The notes beneath the pieces are model-generated. The model worked only from the letters and a program-made list of their open reading frames with translations. It had not been told where the DNA came from and ran no database searches. Below are positions 35,959 through 46,595 of a stretch of DNA of 64,000 bases, piece by piece. Location of the stretch: contig NZ_JAJAFU010000005.1 of NCBI RefSeq assembly GCF_020480685.1, forward strand, positions 89,390 through 153,389. Direction: 5' to 3'. Positions within the stretch are counted from its first letter, which is position 1; each line of letters starts with the position of its first letter. Source of the stretch: Deferrivibrio essentukiensis (GTDB taxonomy: Bacteria > Chrysiogenota > Deferribacteres > Deferribacterales > Deferrivibrionaceae). The position numbers and the translations under genes were made by a program.

Positions 35959-36546
35959 ATGACAAAAGAAGAAAGAAAAAATATAATCTTAAATTTTGTT
36001 GATAATTTCTTAGCAGATAATGGCTACCCTCCTTCTATAAGAGAAATTTGTAGGGGCACAGGAATAAATTCTACATCTGTAGTTAAAAAAATTTTAGACC
36101 AGCTAAAAGATGAAGGGAAAATAAAAAAAGCAAACCAATTAGCAAGAGGGATACTGTTAAACCGAGAAATACCTATATTGGGGAAGATAAAGGCAGGTAC
36201 CCCTGTTATTTCTGAAGAGAATATTGAAGGCTATGTTAACCTCGATACTCTTACAAATATACAAAATTCTTTTTTCCTAAAAATAGAAGGGGACAGTATG
36301 AAAAATATAAACATACTGGATGGAGATTTAGCCCTTATAAGACAGCAAAATATATTAAACAATAATGAAATAGGCGCATTTAGGATAAATGGTGAAGTGA
36401 CATTAAAAAGGATTAAAATAGATAAAAATAAAATTATTCTAAGACCTGAAAACGAAAATTATGAAGATATAATAATTAACGAGACAGATAACTTTGAAGT
36501 CATAGGCAAACTTATATATGTACTAAAAGATTTCAGGGATAAGTAA
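35959..36546 (+). CDS. lexA: SOS repressor LexA
   Basis: 195 aa from ATG 35959, which follows AAAGG and lies just after the LexA box. The N-terminal winged helix (FLADNGYPPSIREICRGTGI...STSVVKKILDQL) is followed by the S24 peptidase domain with the cleavage site Ala79-Gly80 (KAGTP), catalytic Ser113 (EGDSM) and Lys150 (TLKRI). The spacing between these matches LexA elsewhere, so it should self-cleave when RecA is activated. It is first in an operon with a small unknown gene and dinB. Confidence 0.95.
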   Translation: MTKEERKNIILNFVDNFLADNGYPPSIREICRGTGINSTSVVKKILDQLKDEGKIKKANQLARGILLNREIPILGKIKAGTPVISEENIEGYVNLDTLTNIQNSFFLKIEGDSMKNINILDGDLALIRQQNILNNNEIGAFRINGEVTLKRIKIDKNKIILRPENENYEDIIINETDNFEVIGKLIYVLKDFRDK

Positions 36547-36789
36547 ATGATAACTAATATAAATAAAGAAATAGAAGCCGGTATAATTTTCAAAAATGGT
36601 ACACCTACCCCTGCATGGATTAAATTTAATAATGATAAAATAAAATTTAAAAAGGTTGTCTACAGATGGAAAGAGAAAAAAGGTGATGAAAATATAATAA
36701 AATTTACCGCAATGGATAATGAAAAACTATACGAGATATCATTTAATACAAAGTCATTAAAATGTTATCTGGTGGCTGTTGATGAGTAA
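36547..36789 (+). CDS. Small unknown protein in the lexA-dinB operon
   Basis: 80 aa. It starts directly after the lexA stop codon and its last codons overlap the dinB start by 8 bases, so all three are one translation unit. Predicted mostly beta: FNNDKIKFKKVVYRWKEKKG, NIIKFTAMDNEKLYEISFNT, CYLVAVDE. The pattern of a Trp in the middle, then a Tyr-Glu-hydrophobic strand and a C-terminal V-x-D recalls the small DUF6504-like proteins found beside imuB/dnaE2 in SOS mutagenesis cassettes; this link is a guess from pattern. No catalytic residue visible. Confidence 0.65.
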   Translation: MITNINKEIEAGIIFKNGTPTPAWIKFNNDKIKFKKVVYRWKEKKGDENIIKFTAMDNEKLYEISFNTKSLKCYLVAVDE

Positions 36790-37960
36790 GATTTTGTGTC
36801 TTGATATGGATGCATATTTTGCTTCCGTTGAAATTGCTTCAAACCCAAAACTAAAAAATAAGCCTATAGGGATAGTCGGCTCTGCTGACAGGACAGTTGT
36901 CACGACAGCATCTTACGAAGCTCGAAAATACGGAGTCAAAACCGGTATGCCTAAATTTATGGCACAAAAACTATGCCCCCACATAAAATTTATTGTAGGT
37001 AATTTTAAAAAATACTCATACATATCTACCCAAATACATGAATTTTTAAAAACAATTACTTACAAAGTGGAAATGTATTCAATAGATGAGGCTTTTATCG
37101 ATATATCTGATGTGGCAGTTACACCTAAAGACTTAGGCTACATTATAAAAAGTCATATTAAAAAAAATTTTGGTATTACATGTACAGTTGGAGTCGGCAA
37201 ATCAAAGCTTGTGGCAAAAATGGCAACCGAAATCAACAAACCTGACGGACTAAATATAATAAACGACGAAGATGTATACGCATTTTTAGATACATTTAGC
37301 TTAAACGACATATGGGGGATAGGGAAAAAGCTTACAAAAAAGCTCAATAGTCTTGGAATCTACAGCACAAAAGATATTAGAAAACTTAATAAAGATTTTT
37401 TTATAAAGACATTTGGGAAAAACGGGGAAAAAATTTACGGTATGGCATTTGGCGAATATCCGGAAGGGGTAAAGTATGAGGATGAGCCGATAAAATCAAT
37501 AGGGCACAGTATAACTTTACCAAAAGATACTTTCGACAGAAAACTCTTAGACAGCTACATACTACAACTTTCCGACATGGTATCTTTTAGAGCCAGAAAA
37601 GCTCACATTGCAGGTAAAACCATAACTTTTCATTTAAGATATTCCGATATGACAAAATTTTCAAAAATGCACACAATAGGATACCCTACATCTGCAACTC
37701 ACCAAATTTATGAAATAGCAAAGCATATTTCCAAAGATATAGATATGACAAAAGGGGTAAGACACGTGGGTGTTTCTCTGGGCAACTTAATATATTCCTG
37801 TGGAAGTATAAACGATATTTTCAGTAAAAAGTGGGAAAATGTATATTCTGCAATAGACAGTATAAACCATAAATATGGAAATTTAACAATAACTTTTGCC
37901 AATGTATTAAATTGCCAGAGGTTAAGCTCAAACACTCTTCACCCCTGGCAAAAATTATAA
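36782..37960 (+). CDS. dinB: DNA polymerase IV (Y-family)
   Basis: About 392 aa. Catalytic acidic residues appear in LDMDAYFASVE and YSIDEAFIDIS; ASYEARKYGVKTGMP, GVGKSKLVAKMATEINKPDGL and the little-finger region follow. The C-terminus lacks an obvious QLxLF beta-clamp peptide. It carries out error-prone bypass synthesis. The start is ATG 36782, overlapping the small upstream gene; the TTG before it is rejected. LexA control through the box upstream of lexA is expected. Confidence 0.93.
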   Translation: MSKILCLDMDAYFASVEIASNPKLKNKPIGIVGSADRTVVTTASYEARKYGVKTGMPKFMAQKLCPHIKFIVGNFKKYSYISTQIHEFLKTITYKVEMYSIDEAFIDISDVAVTPKDLGYIIKSHIKKNFGITCTVGVGKSKLVAKMATEINKPDGLNIINDEDVYAFLDTFSLNDIWGIGKKLTKKLNSLGIYSTKDIRKLNKDFFIKTFGKNGEKIYGMAFGEYPEGVKYEDEPIKSIGHSITLPKDTFDRKLLDSYILQLSDMVSFRARKAHIAGKTITFHLRYSDMTKFSKMHTIGYPTSATHQIYEIAKHISKDIDMTKGVRHVGVSLGNLIYSCGSINDIFSKKWENVYSAIDSINHKYGNLTITFANVLNCQRLSSNTLHPWQKL

Positions 37961-37961
37961 A

Positions 37962-40049
37962 TTATTTTGCATTGTCATCGGTTTCAATTTGGAAGTCTGC
38001 TTCCAAATAATCGTAATTAACTCTCAAAAGGGAAACTTTCAGTCTGTCCCCTACTTTAAATGTCTTTCTCGTCTTTTTACCTATTATGATATTATCATTA
38101 TGAAAGTAGCTGTAAAAATCGTCATCAAGGCTTGAAAGGGGTATAAAACCACCCATAATAAGCTTAGGAATAAACACAAACATACCGCCGGAATTAAGCC
38201 TATTTATATATGCTTCATATATTGTGCCTTTATTATTTTCCAAAAATTTTAATTTTTTAAACTGATGAATCTCACGCTCGGCATCTTCCGCCCTCTGCTC
38301 AGTTTCAGAAGATTGTTTAGTGGCTTTTTCTACAAAATCACCCGGAATATCATAAGGATATTCAAATAAAGCATTTTTTATCAGTCTGTGAATAACAAGG
38401 TCAGGATATCTTCTGATGGGGCTGGTAAAATGCGTATAAGATTTTGATGCAAGACCAAAATGTCCTATATTTTTTGTATCGTAAATTGCCTTTTCCATAG
38501 TCTTTACGAGCAGAGAATTTAGAATATATCCAAACTTGTTATCTTCAAACTTTGAAGCAATCTCCTGAATAGTTTTAGGGGTAATTTCATCAGGCAAATC
38601 TACCGAAATACCAAAAGTAGATAATACATTTAAAAATTCTCTTACTTTTACGGCAGACGGCTTATCATGTACTCTATAAACAGAAACAACGCCAAGATTT
38701 TCAAGATATTCAGAAACCGCCTCATTTGCTTCAATCATAAAATTTTCAATTATCCTGTGGGATAACTTTCTTTCAAGGGGCTGAATATCTACCAAATCCC
38801 CGTTTTTGTCAAAAATAAACTCCGGCTCAGGAAGATCAAAATCTATTGTTCCCTGACTCTTCCTTTTTTCTATAAGTAAATTAGTTAATTCAACGGCAAT
38901 AGAAAGAAGATTTTTAAGGGGTTTACTCCTTGTTTTTTCCTTCCCTTCAATAATATCATTTACATAATTGTAAGTAAGCCTGTAATTACTTTTAATCGTA
39001 GACTGATACAGCTCTAACTTAACCCTTTCACCATTTTTATTGTAAAATATTTTGGCAGTTAAAGTTAGTTTTATCTCATCAGGTCTCAAGCTGCATAGTT
39101 CATTTGATAGTTTTTCCGGAAGCATTGGAATCGCAAATTCAGGAAAATATACACTTGTACCCCTCTTATATGCCTCTATATCTACCCTTGTGTTTGGCCT
39201 TACAAAATGAGCAACGTCTGCAATGTGAACATATAATATATAACCGTCATCACTTTTTTCCAAAGATATGGCATCGTCAAAATCACGAGCTGTCTCCCCG
39301 TCAATAGTAACGGTAAATAGCTTTTTAAAATCGGTCCTTTTACCAGGATTATTGAGTAGATTTTGAGCTTTTTTATCAACCTCTTTGATTACAGCAGGAG
39401 GAAAATTTCTGTCCAATTCGTATTTAGATAAAACTATTTCGTTTTCAATACCCTTATCACTCAAATTCCCCAAGACTTTTAATATTTTACCTTCAGGATT
39501 TTTCCCCCCTTGCGGGTAAAATACTATTTCACACAAAACTACATCATTGTCCTTCAAGTTTTTAGAGTATTTTTTAGGGATATATATATCGTTAAACAAT
39601 TTTTTTACGAAAGGGATAACATGAGCAAAATGTGCAGACTTTTCAACTCTACCGACAACTTTTCTATATCCACGTTCAAGTATCTTAACTACACGGGCTT
39701 CCTTTTTATTCCTAAAATATTCTATTCTGACAGCAACCCTATCTTTGTGAACTGCACCATTCATCTTTTTTGGGGGGACAAATATATCTTCCATGCTTTC
39801 ATCATCAGGGACAAAAAATGCATAACCATCAGGATGCCCGTCAAGGTAGCCTGTCAAAACATCCAAATTTTTGGTAAGACAATATTTGTTTGATTTTAAC
39901 TTTATAATTTGTCCTTCTTTTATAAGTAACTTAAGAGATTGTTTTAAGTTTTTAGTGTCAATATCTGTTTCTTTGAGAAGCTCATTGAGCTTGACGGGTT
40001 TATCTTTTTCCAACAAAAAGTTAATAATTTTACTTTCAATATTATTCAA
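37962..40049 (-). CDS. rnr: Ribonuclease R
   Basis: 695 aa. N-terminal winged helix and cold-shock domains (1-215), the RNB catalytic domain with TIDGETARDFDDAISLEK (Asp ligands) and FTSPIRRYPDLVIHRLI, and a C-terminal S1 domain (about 615-690). It degrades structured RNA 3' to 5'. The start is a TTG at 40049 that overlaps the end of the ntrC-like gene (TTGAATAA). It ends two bases from the convergent dinB stop with no terminator between them. Confidence 0.93.
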   Translation of the reverse strand: MNNIESKIINFLLEKDKPVKLNELLKETDIDTKNLKQSLKLLIKEGQIIKLKSNKYCLTKNLDVLTGYLDGHPDGYAFFVPDDESMEDIFVPPKKMNGAVHKDRVAVRIEYFRNKKEARVVKILERGYRKVVGRVEKSAHFAHVIPFVKKLFNDIYIPKKYSKNLKDNDVVLCEIVFYPQGGKNPEGKILKVLGNLSDKGIENEIVLSKYELDRNFPPAVIKEVDKKAQNLLNNPGKRTDFKKLFTVTIDGETARDFDDAISLEKSDDGYILYVHIADVAHFVRPNTRVDIEAYKRGTSVYFPEFAIPMLPEKLSNELCSLRPDEIKLTLTAKIFYNKNGERVKLELYQSTIKSNYRLTYNYVNDIIEGKEKTRSKPLKNLLSIAVELTNLLIEKRKSQGTIDFDLPEPEFIFDKNGDLVDIQPLERKLSHRIIENFMIEANEAVSEYLENLGVVSVYRVHDKPSAVKVREFLNVLSTFGISVDLPDEITPKTIQEIASKFEDNKFGYILNSLLVKTMEKAIYDTKNIGHFGLASKSYTHFTSPIRRYPDLVIHRLIKNALFEYPYDIPGDFVEKATKQSSETEQRAEDAEREIHQFKKLKFLENNKGTIYEAYINRLNSGGMFVFIPKLIMGGFIPLSSLDDDFYSYFHNDNIIIGKKTRKTFKVGDRLKVSLLRVNYDYLEADFQIETDDNAK

Positions 40050-41427
40050 TATTTAAGTCCTTTATTTTTTTTCTTAATGTATTTCTGTTAATTCCCAAAA
40101 TCTTTGATGCTTCAGATTTATTATTAAGCGTCTTTTCCAAAGCAGCTTTTATAAGCGGCTTTTCGACTATTTTCAAATATTCCTCATAAGAATTAAACGA
40201 TTCACTTATAGTTTCTGAGCTAATAATCTCAGCAGCAAGATTTTTTAACTGCTTGGAAAGGGAATCTTTACCATTTTTGCCGTTTATTTCAAATACTTTA
40301 TTTGGCAAGTTATGTTTTGTCAAAGTTTTTCCGCTTGAATGTACAATACTGTATTGAATAACATTTTCAAGCTCTCTAATATTACCCGGCCAATTATATT
40401 TAACTAAAACTTCCATAGCATCGGTACTAATAGATATATCCTTCTCCCCTAAAGAGGCATACTTTTTCAAAAAATGATTCACAAGCACAGGGATATCCTC
40501 TTTTCTTTCCCTTAAGGATGGAAGGCTTATTGTGACTACATTTAATCTATAATATAAATCTTCTCTAAATCTTTTTTCTCTGACAAGCTCTTCCAAGTCA
40601 TCATTTGTAGCAACAATTACCCTTATATCAAGCTTTGTTGTCTTATTTGAACCAAGCCTTGTAACCTCTTTTTCCTGTAAAACACGCAATAATTTTGATT
40701 GTATGGCCATTTCAGCTTCTGAAATCTCATCCAAGAATATAGTACCACCGTTTGCTTCTTCAAATTTGCCCGGCTTATCACCTACTGCCCCGGTAAATGC
40801 ACCCCTGCTATAACCAAAAAGCTCGCTCTCCATAAGCTCTTTCGGTATAGCAGCCATATTTATAGCCACAAAAGGTTTGCCACTTCTTGAACTTTTTTCG
40901 TGTATCATTTTGGCGATTACTTCTTTACCTGTACCGGTCTCCCCCTGAATCAGCACATTAATATCGGTCTTTGCTATTTTGCCAATGGTCTTATAAATAT
41001 CTACCATTTTTTTATTGTGCGTTTGAAAGTCGTATTCATCTTCAAAAGAGACGACCTTTTTATTCCCCTTATCACTTATTATTTCATTAATCTTATCTTT
41101 CAACTCTTTTAAATCAAAAGGCTTACTGACAAAATCAATTGCTCCGGCTTTCATAGAATTAATAATATTTGAACCTGAATTTTGAGCTGTCATTATCAAA
41201 AAAGTAGTGTCATTGTAAATTTTAGACCATTTTTCAACAAGCTCGATACCATTTTCGTTATTTAAAAATATATCAACAAGGCACACATCTATGGAGTAAT
41301 CGTTTAAAATTCCAACGGCTTCCTGCGATGTCTCACAAGTAAGTACTTCGGTGGATTTGTCTGATAACCCTTCCTTTAATACCCAAAGGATACTTTCTTC
41401 GTCATCCAAAATCAATACTCTCATCAT
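40042..41427 (-). CDS. NtrC-family sigma-54 response regulator
   Basis: 461 aa. Receiver domain (1-115, phospho-acceptor Asp in VCLVDIFLNNENG), AAA+ domain (about 140-375) with GETGTGKE, GAFTGA and EDLYYRLNVV, and a Fis-type HTH ending ASKILGINRNTLRKKIKDL. The C-terminal region (ALEKTLNNKSEASKILGINRNTL) follows NtrC more than PilR. Together with the adjacent sensor gene it forms an NtrB/NtrC-like pair. Target genes (nitrogen assimilation in the classical case) are not in the window. Confidence 0.86.
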   Translation of the reverse strand: MMRVLILDDEESILWVLKEGLSDKSTEVLTCETSQEAVGILNDYSIDVCLVDIFLNNENGIELVEKWSKIYNDTTFLIMTAQNSGSNIINSMKAGAIDFVSKPFDLKELKDKINEIISDKGNKKVVSFEDEYDFQTHNKKMVDIYKTIGKIAKTDINVLIQGETGTGKEVIAKMIHEKSSRSGKPFVAINMAAIPKELMESELFGYSRGAFTGAVGDKPGKFEEANGGTIFLDEISEAEMAIQSKLLRVLQEKEVTRLGSNKTTKLDIRVIVATNDDLEELVREKRFREDLYYRLNVVTISLPSLRERKEDIPVLVNHFLKKYASLGEKDISISTDAMEVLVKYNWPGNIRELENVIQYSIVHSSGKTLTKHNLPNKVFEINGKNGKDSLSKQLKNLAAEIISSETISESFNSYEEYLKIVEKPLIKAALEKTLNNKSEASKILGINRNTLRKKIKDLNIE

Positions 41428-41428
41428 A

Positions 41429-42352
41429 TCAAACAGGCAAATAGATACTAAAAGTAGTACCCTCTCCTTCTACAGATTTATATTCAATTTTACCAAAATG
41501 CTTTTCAATTATCTCTTTAGAAATAACAAGACCCAAGCCACTCCCTTTGGACTTGGTAGTCCAAAATGGAGTAAACAGTTTATTCCTAATACCCCTGTCA
41601 ATACCGTTACCATTATCAATAATACTAAATTTTAACATTTTTTTAAACACATTTTTTTCTCTATCAAAAAACTTTATGGTAGAGTCAATCTCATATCTGA
41701 TTTCAACTCTGGAAGTATTAGCGGCTTCACATGCATTCTTTATCAAATTATTAAAAACCATTTCAAGCTTTTCTCTGTCACCGCTTACTTTTTTGATGGA
41801 ATCATCTATGCACAAAATGAAATCTATTTTATTGTAAATAATCACAAATTTATCAACAATATTTTTTAAAAAATCATCTATATATATGTCACTGTAATTC
41901 AATTTAAGGTCTGTCAACACATTTACACTTTCAAGCAAATATTTGATACGACTGCTCTCTTTTCGTATAATATTTGTACATTTTTTAAGATAATCATCAT
42001 CATATTTAGATTCAATTACCTGAATTACTCCTTCAATAGCGGTTAAAGGGTTTTTTATCTCATGATGAAGGGAGCTTATATCAATAAACTCGCTAATAGA
42101 AGCAACAAACTCACCTAAAGGTATTATAATAAAACTCAACTCTTCCTGATTGAAAAATTTAATACCATAAGTCTCTTTGTTAGTTTTAAATATGTTTTTC
42201 CCTGTATTTAGAACACTAACCAGATATTCAAAAAGATTACTGACTCCTGCCATATATAATTCTGTAAGCAGCTTTTCACCGTAGGAGTTAGTGGCAAGTA
42301 TTTTCCCATTTTCATCAAACTTTAGAAAACCATAATCCTCATAACTTTGCAT
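41429..42352 (-). CDS. Soluble NtrB-like sensor histidine kinase
   Basis: 307 aa with no membrane helix. An N-terminal PAS-like region (1-105), a HisKA dimerisation helix with His in LHHEIKNPLTAIEGVIQVIE, and a HATPase_c domain with N box NNLIKNACEAAN, DNGNGID and GSGLGLVISKEIIEKH. It lies one base upstream of the sigma-54 regulator in the same direction, so the two form a cognate pair. The cytosolic layout matches NtrB (GlnL). Confidence 0.85.
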   Translation of the reverse strand: MQSYEDYGFLKFDENGKILATNSYGEKLLTELYMAGVSNLFEYLVSVLNTGKNIFKTNKETYGIKFFNQEELSFIIIPLGEFVASISEFIDISSLHHEIKNPLTAIEGVIQVIESKYDDDYLKKCTNIIRKESSRIKYLLESVNVLTDLKLNYSDIYIDDFLKNIVDKFVIIYNKIDFILCIDDSIKKVSGDREKLEMVFNNLIKNACEAANTSRVEIRYEIDSTIKFFDREKNVFKKMLKFSIIDNGNGIDRGIRNKLFTPFWTTKSKGSGLGLVISKEIIEKHFGKIEYKSVEGEGTTFSIYLPV

Positions 42353-42357
42353 AAATA

Positions 42358-44616
42358 CTACATACTATTTTCTGACGTCATACCTAATCTACTATTGTCA
42401 AAAGGTAAAAACTCAAACTCATCCATAATGCTTTCGGTAATCTGACTGGTCTCCTTGTCAACTTTTAAATAGCTTACATTGTCTGTAGACTTAAAAACAT
42501 CAAAATCTACTTCCGGCAATACGCCTACTACATAATCTATCCAAGCAGGCAAAGAAGCTCTACCCCCTGTCTCAAGCCTTCCAAGTGACTGAAAATCATC
42601 AAATCCAGTCCATACACCTATAGTTAGGTTTGGTAAAAAACCAATAAACCAAGCATCTTTGTAATCGTTCGTAGTACCTGTTTTCCCACCTATAAACCTA
42701 TTAATAAATTTTGCTTTTCTTCCTGTACCGTTTTCTACAACATTTATAAGAGTATCCGTCATTATCTGAGCAGTCTCAGGCTTTATTGCCTGATATTTTA
42801 TTTGCTCATTAACCTCATAAACAGTATTGCCGCTGTAATCCTCTATGGACTTTACAAATATTGGCTCTACATATTCACCCATATTTGGAAAAACAGAAAA
42901 AGCTGTTACCATCTCAAGTAAAGAGATGGCACCAGAGCCTATACTTACAGATAAATCCCTTTGAAAGTCAGTAGTAATACCAAACTTTTTGGCATATGAA
43001 ATAATCTTATCTATACCTATTTTTTCGGCAACTTTTATTGTAACGATATTTCTCGATTTGGTAAGTGCCTGTCTTAGCGTAGTAAATCCATAAAATTCCT
43101 GTTCAAAATTTTCAGGCTTCCAATATTTACCTTCCTCACCGGTATCCATAATAACAGGTGCATCCAATATTTGAGTATTTATATTCATTCCACTTTCAAG
43201 TGCCGCAGTATACACAATTGGCTTAAAAAGACTTCCGACCTGCCTTCTTGCCTGTGTTGCTCTGTTAAACATAGACTTTGAATAATCAAAGCCTCCTACC
43301 ATGCTCAGCACTTCTCCTGTTTGGGGAATCATAGACAAAAGAGCACTTTCTGCTTTTGGTTCCTGTGCTAATAAATAATTTCCGTTACCTGTCTTCTGCA
43401 CAATGATTACATCATCATTTCTAATAATTTTTCGCATATCATCCAAAAGCCTTATATCTGAGCCATACGGCTTTGCCCATCTATTTTTTATAAGTTCAAT
43501 TCTTCCCTTCAGGAAGTCTTCCGAAGAGTTGTCAAGGGATACAAAATCAGCATACTTTCTATCGACATCTGTCACCTTGACAATCCTAAAGCCATATCTT
43601 TCTATATACTTTACCTTATTGATTTTTTCTTCTATATTTTCTTCAGACATATTCCCGATTACTCCAAAGTATCCTTGGCGTTTTGATAAATCAAGCAAGT
43701 TGCTTGAAATTGCCTTTTCAGCAATATTTTGAAAATCTACATCGAGGGTTGTATTTACTTTGTACCCCTTGTCATATAAATCCAAACCAAGTTTGTCATT
43801 TATATAACTTCTTATAAAATCTATAAAATAAGGAGCTGATAAAATTTTATCAGGGATGTTCGGAATGATTTTTATCTCATCCAATTTAGCAACTTCATAC
43901 TCCTTCTCAGTCAGATACCCCTCTTCATACATTCTATACAATACATGGTCTCTTCTCACCAGAGATTTTTTCAAGCTAATATGAGGTGCATAAATTCCGG
44001 GAGCTTTAGGTAGACCTGCAATAAGAGCAGCTTCTGACAAGGTCAATTCGGAAACGGATTTGCCAAAATAATTTCGTGCGGCAGCCTCGACTCCGTATGC
44101 TCCTCTACCAAAGTAAACTTCATTTAAATAAATTTCTAAAATTTTATCTTTGCTAAGATAATTATCGATTTTATAAGCCAAAATCGCTTCTTTTACTTTT
44201 CTTTTTAACTTTCTCTCAGGGGTCAAGTAAATTACTTTTACAAGCTGCTGAGTCAGAGTGCTTCCCCCCTCAACTACCCTTCCCGCTTTTATATTGGTAA
44301 AAAATGCTCTTAGTATGCCTAAAAAATCCACACCGCCATGTTCATAAAATCTGCTATCTTCTACGGCAATAACGGCTTGTTTGAGATAAAGCGGTATCTG
44401 CTCAAATTTGACGGGGTAACGTCTCTCCTTTCCAAGTTCCCCTATCAGCCTACCCTTTCTGTCGTAAATTAAAGTAGGGATTTTATAGGAATAATCCTTG
44501 AGCTGTTTGATAGAAGGCAGCTCACTGCTTAGTTTATAAATATAGACCAGCACTGATAGTGAGCTAATCAAAAAAATTGTGAAGCAAATTACAACAAATA
44601 TCTTAAATATCTTCAT
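42358..44616 (-). CDS. mrcA: Penicillin-binding protein 1A
   Basis: 752 aa. One N-terminal membrane helix (about 7-27), a glycosyltransferase domain (about 55-230) with AVEDSRFYEHGGVD and EGGSTLTQQLVK, and a transpeptidase domain (about 420-690) with the active-site Ser in GSLFKP, SRN and KTGTTND motifs. An inserted segment of about 100 residues (315-420) separates the domains. It polymerises and cross-links peptidoglycan. It precedes ntrB and follows uvrB by 2 bases. Confidence 0.94.
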   Translation of the reverse strand: MKIFKIFVVICFTIFLISSLSVLVYIYKLSSELPSIKQLKDYSYKIPTLIYDRKGRLIGELGKERRYPVKFEQIPLYLKQAVIAVEDSRFYEHGGVDFLGILRAFFTNIKAGRVVEGGSTLTQQLVKVIYLTPERKLKRKVKEAILAYKIDNYLSKDKILEIYLNEVYFGRGAYGVEAAARNYFGKSVSELTLSEAALIAGLPKAPGIYAPHISLKKSLVRRDHVLYRMYEEGYLTEKEYEVAKLDEIKIIPNIPDKILSAPYFIDFIRSYINDKLGLDLYDKGYKVNTTLDVDFQNIAEKAISSNLLDLSKRQGYFGVIGNMSEENIEEKINKVKYIERYGFRIVKVTDVDRKYADFVSLDNSSEDFLKGRIELIKNRWAKPYGSDIRLLDDMRKIIRNDDVIIVQKTGNGNYLLAQEPKAESALLSMIPQTGEVLSMVGGFDYSKSMFNRATQARRQVGSLFKPIVYTAALESGMNINTQILDAPVIMDTGEEGKYWKPENFEQEFYGFTTLRQALTKSRNIVTIKVAEKIGIDKIISYAKKFGITTDFQRDLSVSIGSGAISLLEMVTAFSVFPNMGEYVEPIFVKSIEDYSGNTVYEVNEQIKYQAIKPETAQIMTDTLINVVENGTGRKAKFINRFIGGKTGTTNDYKDAWFIGFLPNLTIGVWTGFDDFQSLGRLETGGRASLPAWIDYVVGVLPEVDFDVFKSTDNVSYLKVDKETSQITESIMDEFEFLPFDNSRLGMTSENSM

Positions 44617-44618
44617 AG

Positions 44619-46595
44619 CTAACTCTTCATCCTATATTCAAAAAGAATATCTCTTATTTTTGCAGCTTTTTCAAAATCAAGATTTTCAGATGCTTTATAC
44701 ATCTCTTTTTCAAGAGTCTCAATATCTTTTTTGGCATTTCCCGTAAGCTCAATATCAACTTCACCCTTTTTAGGGATAGTTACATAATCTTTTTCATAAA
44801 TGCTCACAAGTATATCATTCATTTTACTTTTGATGGTTTCAGGGGTTATATTGTGAGCTTTGTTATACTCTAATTGTTTTTCTCTTCTCCTCTTTGTTTC
44901 ATTGTAGGCTCTTAATATCGACCCGGTCATCTTATCTGCATAAAATATAGCTCTCCCATTTACATTCCTTGCCGCCCTGCCAATTGTCTGAATTAAAGCT
45001 CTGTCAGACCTTAAAAATCCTTCCTTATCCGCATCCAGCACTGCCACAAGGCTTACCTCCGGCATATCAAGCCCTTCCCTTAAAAGATTTATACCTATTA
45101 ATACATCAAACTCCCCTTCTCTAAGACCTTTGATAATTTTAACACGCTCAAGAGTGTCGATATCCGAATGCAAGTATTCTACCCTAATATTCAAATCTTT
45201 CAAATATGCTGTCAAATCTTCAGCCATCCTTTTTGTGAGGGTGGTAACCAATACCCTTTCCCCTTTCTCTACTGTCTTAACAATTTCAGAGTAAACATCA
45301 TCAATTTGATTTCTCGCAGGTCTTATATCTATCTCAGGGTCAACAAGCCCAGTGGGGCGTATAATCTGTTCGACAACAATACCTTTTGAATCTTCTAATT
45401 CAAATTCAGCAGGGGTAGCACTGACATAAAGTACATTATTAACCCTTTCATAAAATTCTTCAAATTTTAAGGGTCTGTTGTCAAGGGCAGCAGGAAGTCT
45501 GAAACCAAACTCAACCAATGTAGTTTTTCTTGACCTGTCCCCGTTGTACATTCCTCTAATTTGAGGAATAGTCATATGAGATTCATCTATTATCACAAGG
45601 GCATCTTTCGGCAGATAACTTAACAATGTAGGTGGTGGCTCCCCCGGCAACCTTCCTTCAAAATATCTTGAATAATTTTCAATCCCATTGCAATAGCCGG
45701 TTTCTTTTATCATTTCGATATCAAACATAGTCCTTTGAGAAAGCCTCTGAGCTTCAAGCAGCTTATTTTCTTTTTCAAAATAAGCTACCCTCTCAAGCAA
45801 ATCCGCCTTAATCTGCTTGATTGCATCATCTACTGTCACTTTACTTGTAACATAGTGAGTGTTGGGATAAATAGCAATTTTAGGCCTTGTCTGTATGGTT
45901 TGACCTGTTAGCGGGTCAAATTCAGATATTCTGTCTATCTCATCACCAAAGAATTCTATTCGATAAGCGAGTTTATCTTCATGAGAAGGGAATACTTCCA
46001 AAGTGTCACCTTTTACCCTAAATGTTCCTCTATGAAAATCGTAATCATTTCTATCATATTTTATTTCAACCAATTTTTGTAGAATTTCATCAATTCCAAT
46101 ATCATCACCAACTTCAACTGATACTAACATCCCGTGATAAGCTTCGGGTGAACCTAAACCATAAATACATGAAACACTTGCAACTATTATAACATCTCTT
46201 CGCTCAAGTAGACTTCTCGTAGCAGAATGTCTTAACTTGTCAATCTCCTCATTTATAGATGAATCCTTTTCAATATATGTATCAGTCTGCGGCATATAGG
46301 CTTCAGGCTGATAGTAATCATAATAACTCACAAAATACTCTACTGCATTGTCAGGGAAAAAGTTTTTAAATTCACCGTAAAGCTGTGCCGCCAGAGTCTT
46401 ATTATGAGCGATAATAAGAGTGGGGACATTTAACTGCTCTATCACATTAGCCATAGTAAATGTCTTACCTGAGCCTGTTACCCCTAAAAGTACCTGTCTG
46501 GTTAATCCATTTTTGAAATTTTTAACAAGATTTTTTATCGCTTCAGGTTGGTCACCACTTGGGCTGTATTCTGTAACTAATTTATACTTGTCCAT
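44619..46595 (-). CDS. uvrB: UvrABC excinuclease subunit B
   Basis: 658 aa. Walker [11 protein letters not shown] (39-48), the beta-hairpin [10 protein letters not shown] that inserts into [24 protein letters not shown], the helicase motif [17 protein letters not shown], and a C-terminal UVR motif. It is the damage-verifying component of nucleotide excision repair. The end of the ROK gene overlaps its start by 14 bases. No LexA box was seen near it. Confidence 0.96.
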   Translation of the reverse strand: MDKYKLVTEYSPSGDQPEAIKNLVKNFKNGLTRQVLLGVTGSGKTFTMANVIEQLNVPTLIIAHNKTLAAQLYGEFKNFFPDNAVEYFVSYYDYYQPEAYMPQTDTYIEKDSSINEEIDKLRHSATRSLLERRDVIIVASVSCIYGLGSPEAYHGMLVSVEVGDDIGIDEILQKLVEIKYDRNDYDFHRGTFRVKGDTLEVFPSHEDKLAYRIEFFGDEIDRISEFDPLTGQTIQTRPKIAIYPNTHYVTSKVTVDDAIKQIKADLLERVAYFEKENKLLEAQRLSQRTMFDIEMIKETGYCNGIENYSRYFEGRLPGEPPPTLLSYLPKDALVIIDESHMTIPQIRGMYNGDRSRKTTLVEFGFRLPAALDNRPLKFEEFYERVNNVLYVSATPAEFELEDSKGIVVEQIIRPTGLVDPEIDIRPARNQIDDVYSEIVKTVEKGERVLVTTLTKRMAEDLTAYLKDLNIRVEYLHSDIDTLERVKIIKGLREGEFDVLIGINLLREGLDMPEVSLVAVLDADKEGFLRSDRALIQTIGRAARNVNGRAIFYADKMTGSILRAYNETKRRREKQLEYNKAHNITPETIKSKMNDILVSIYEKDYVTIPKKGEVDIELTGNAKKDIETLEKEMYKASENLDFEKAAKIRDILFEYRMKS

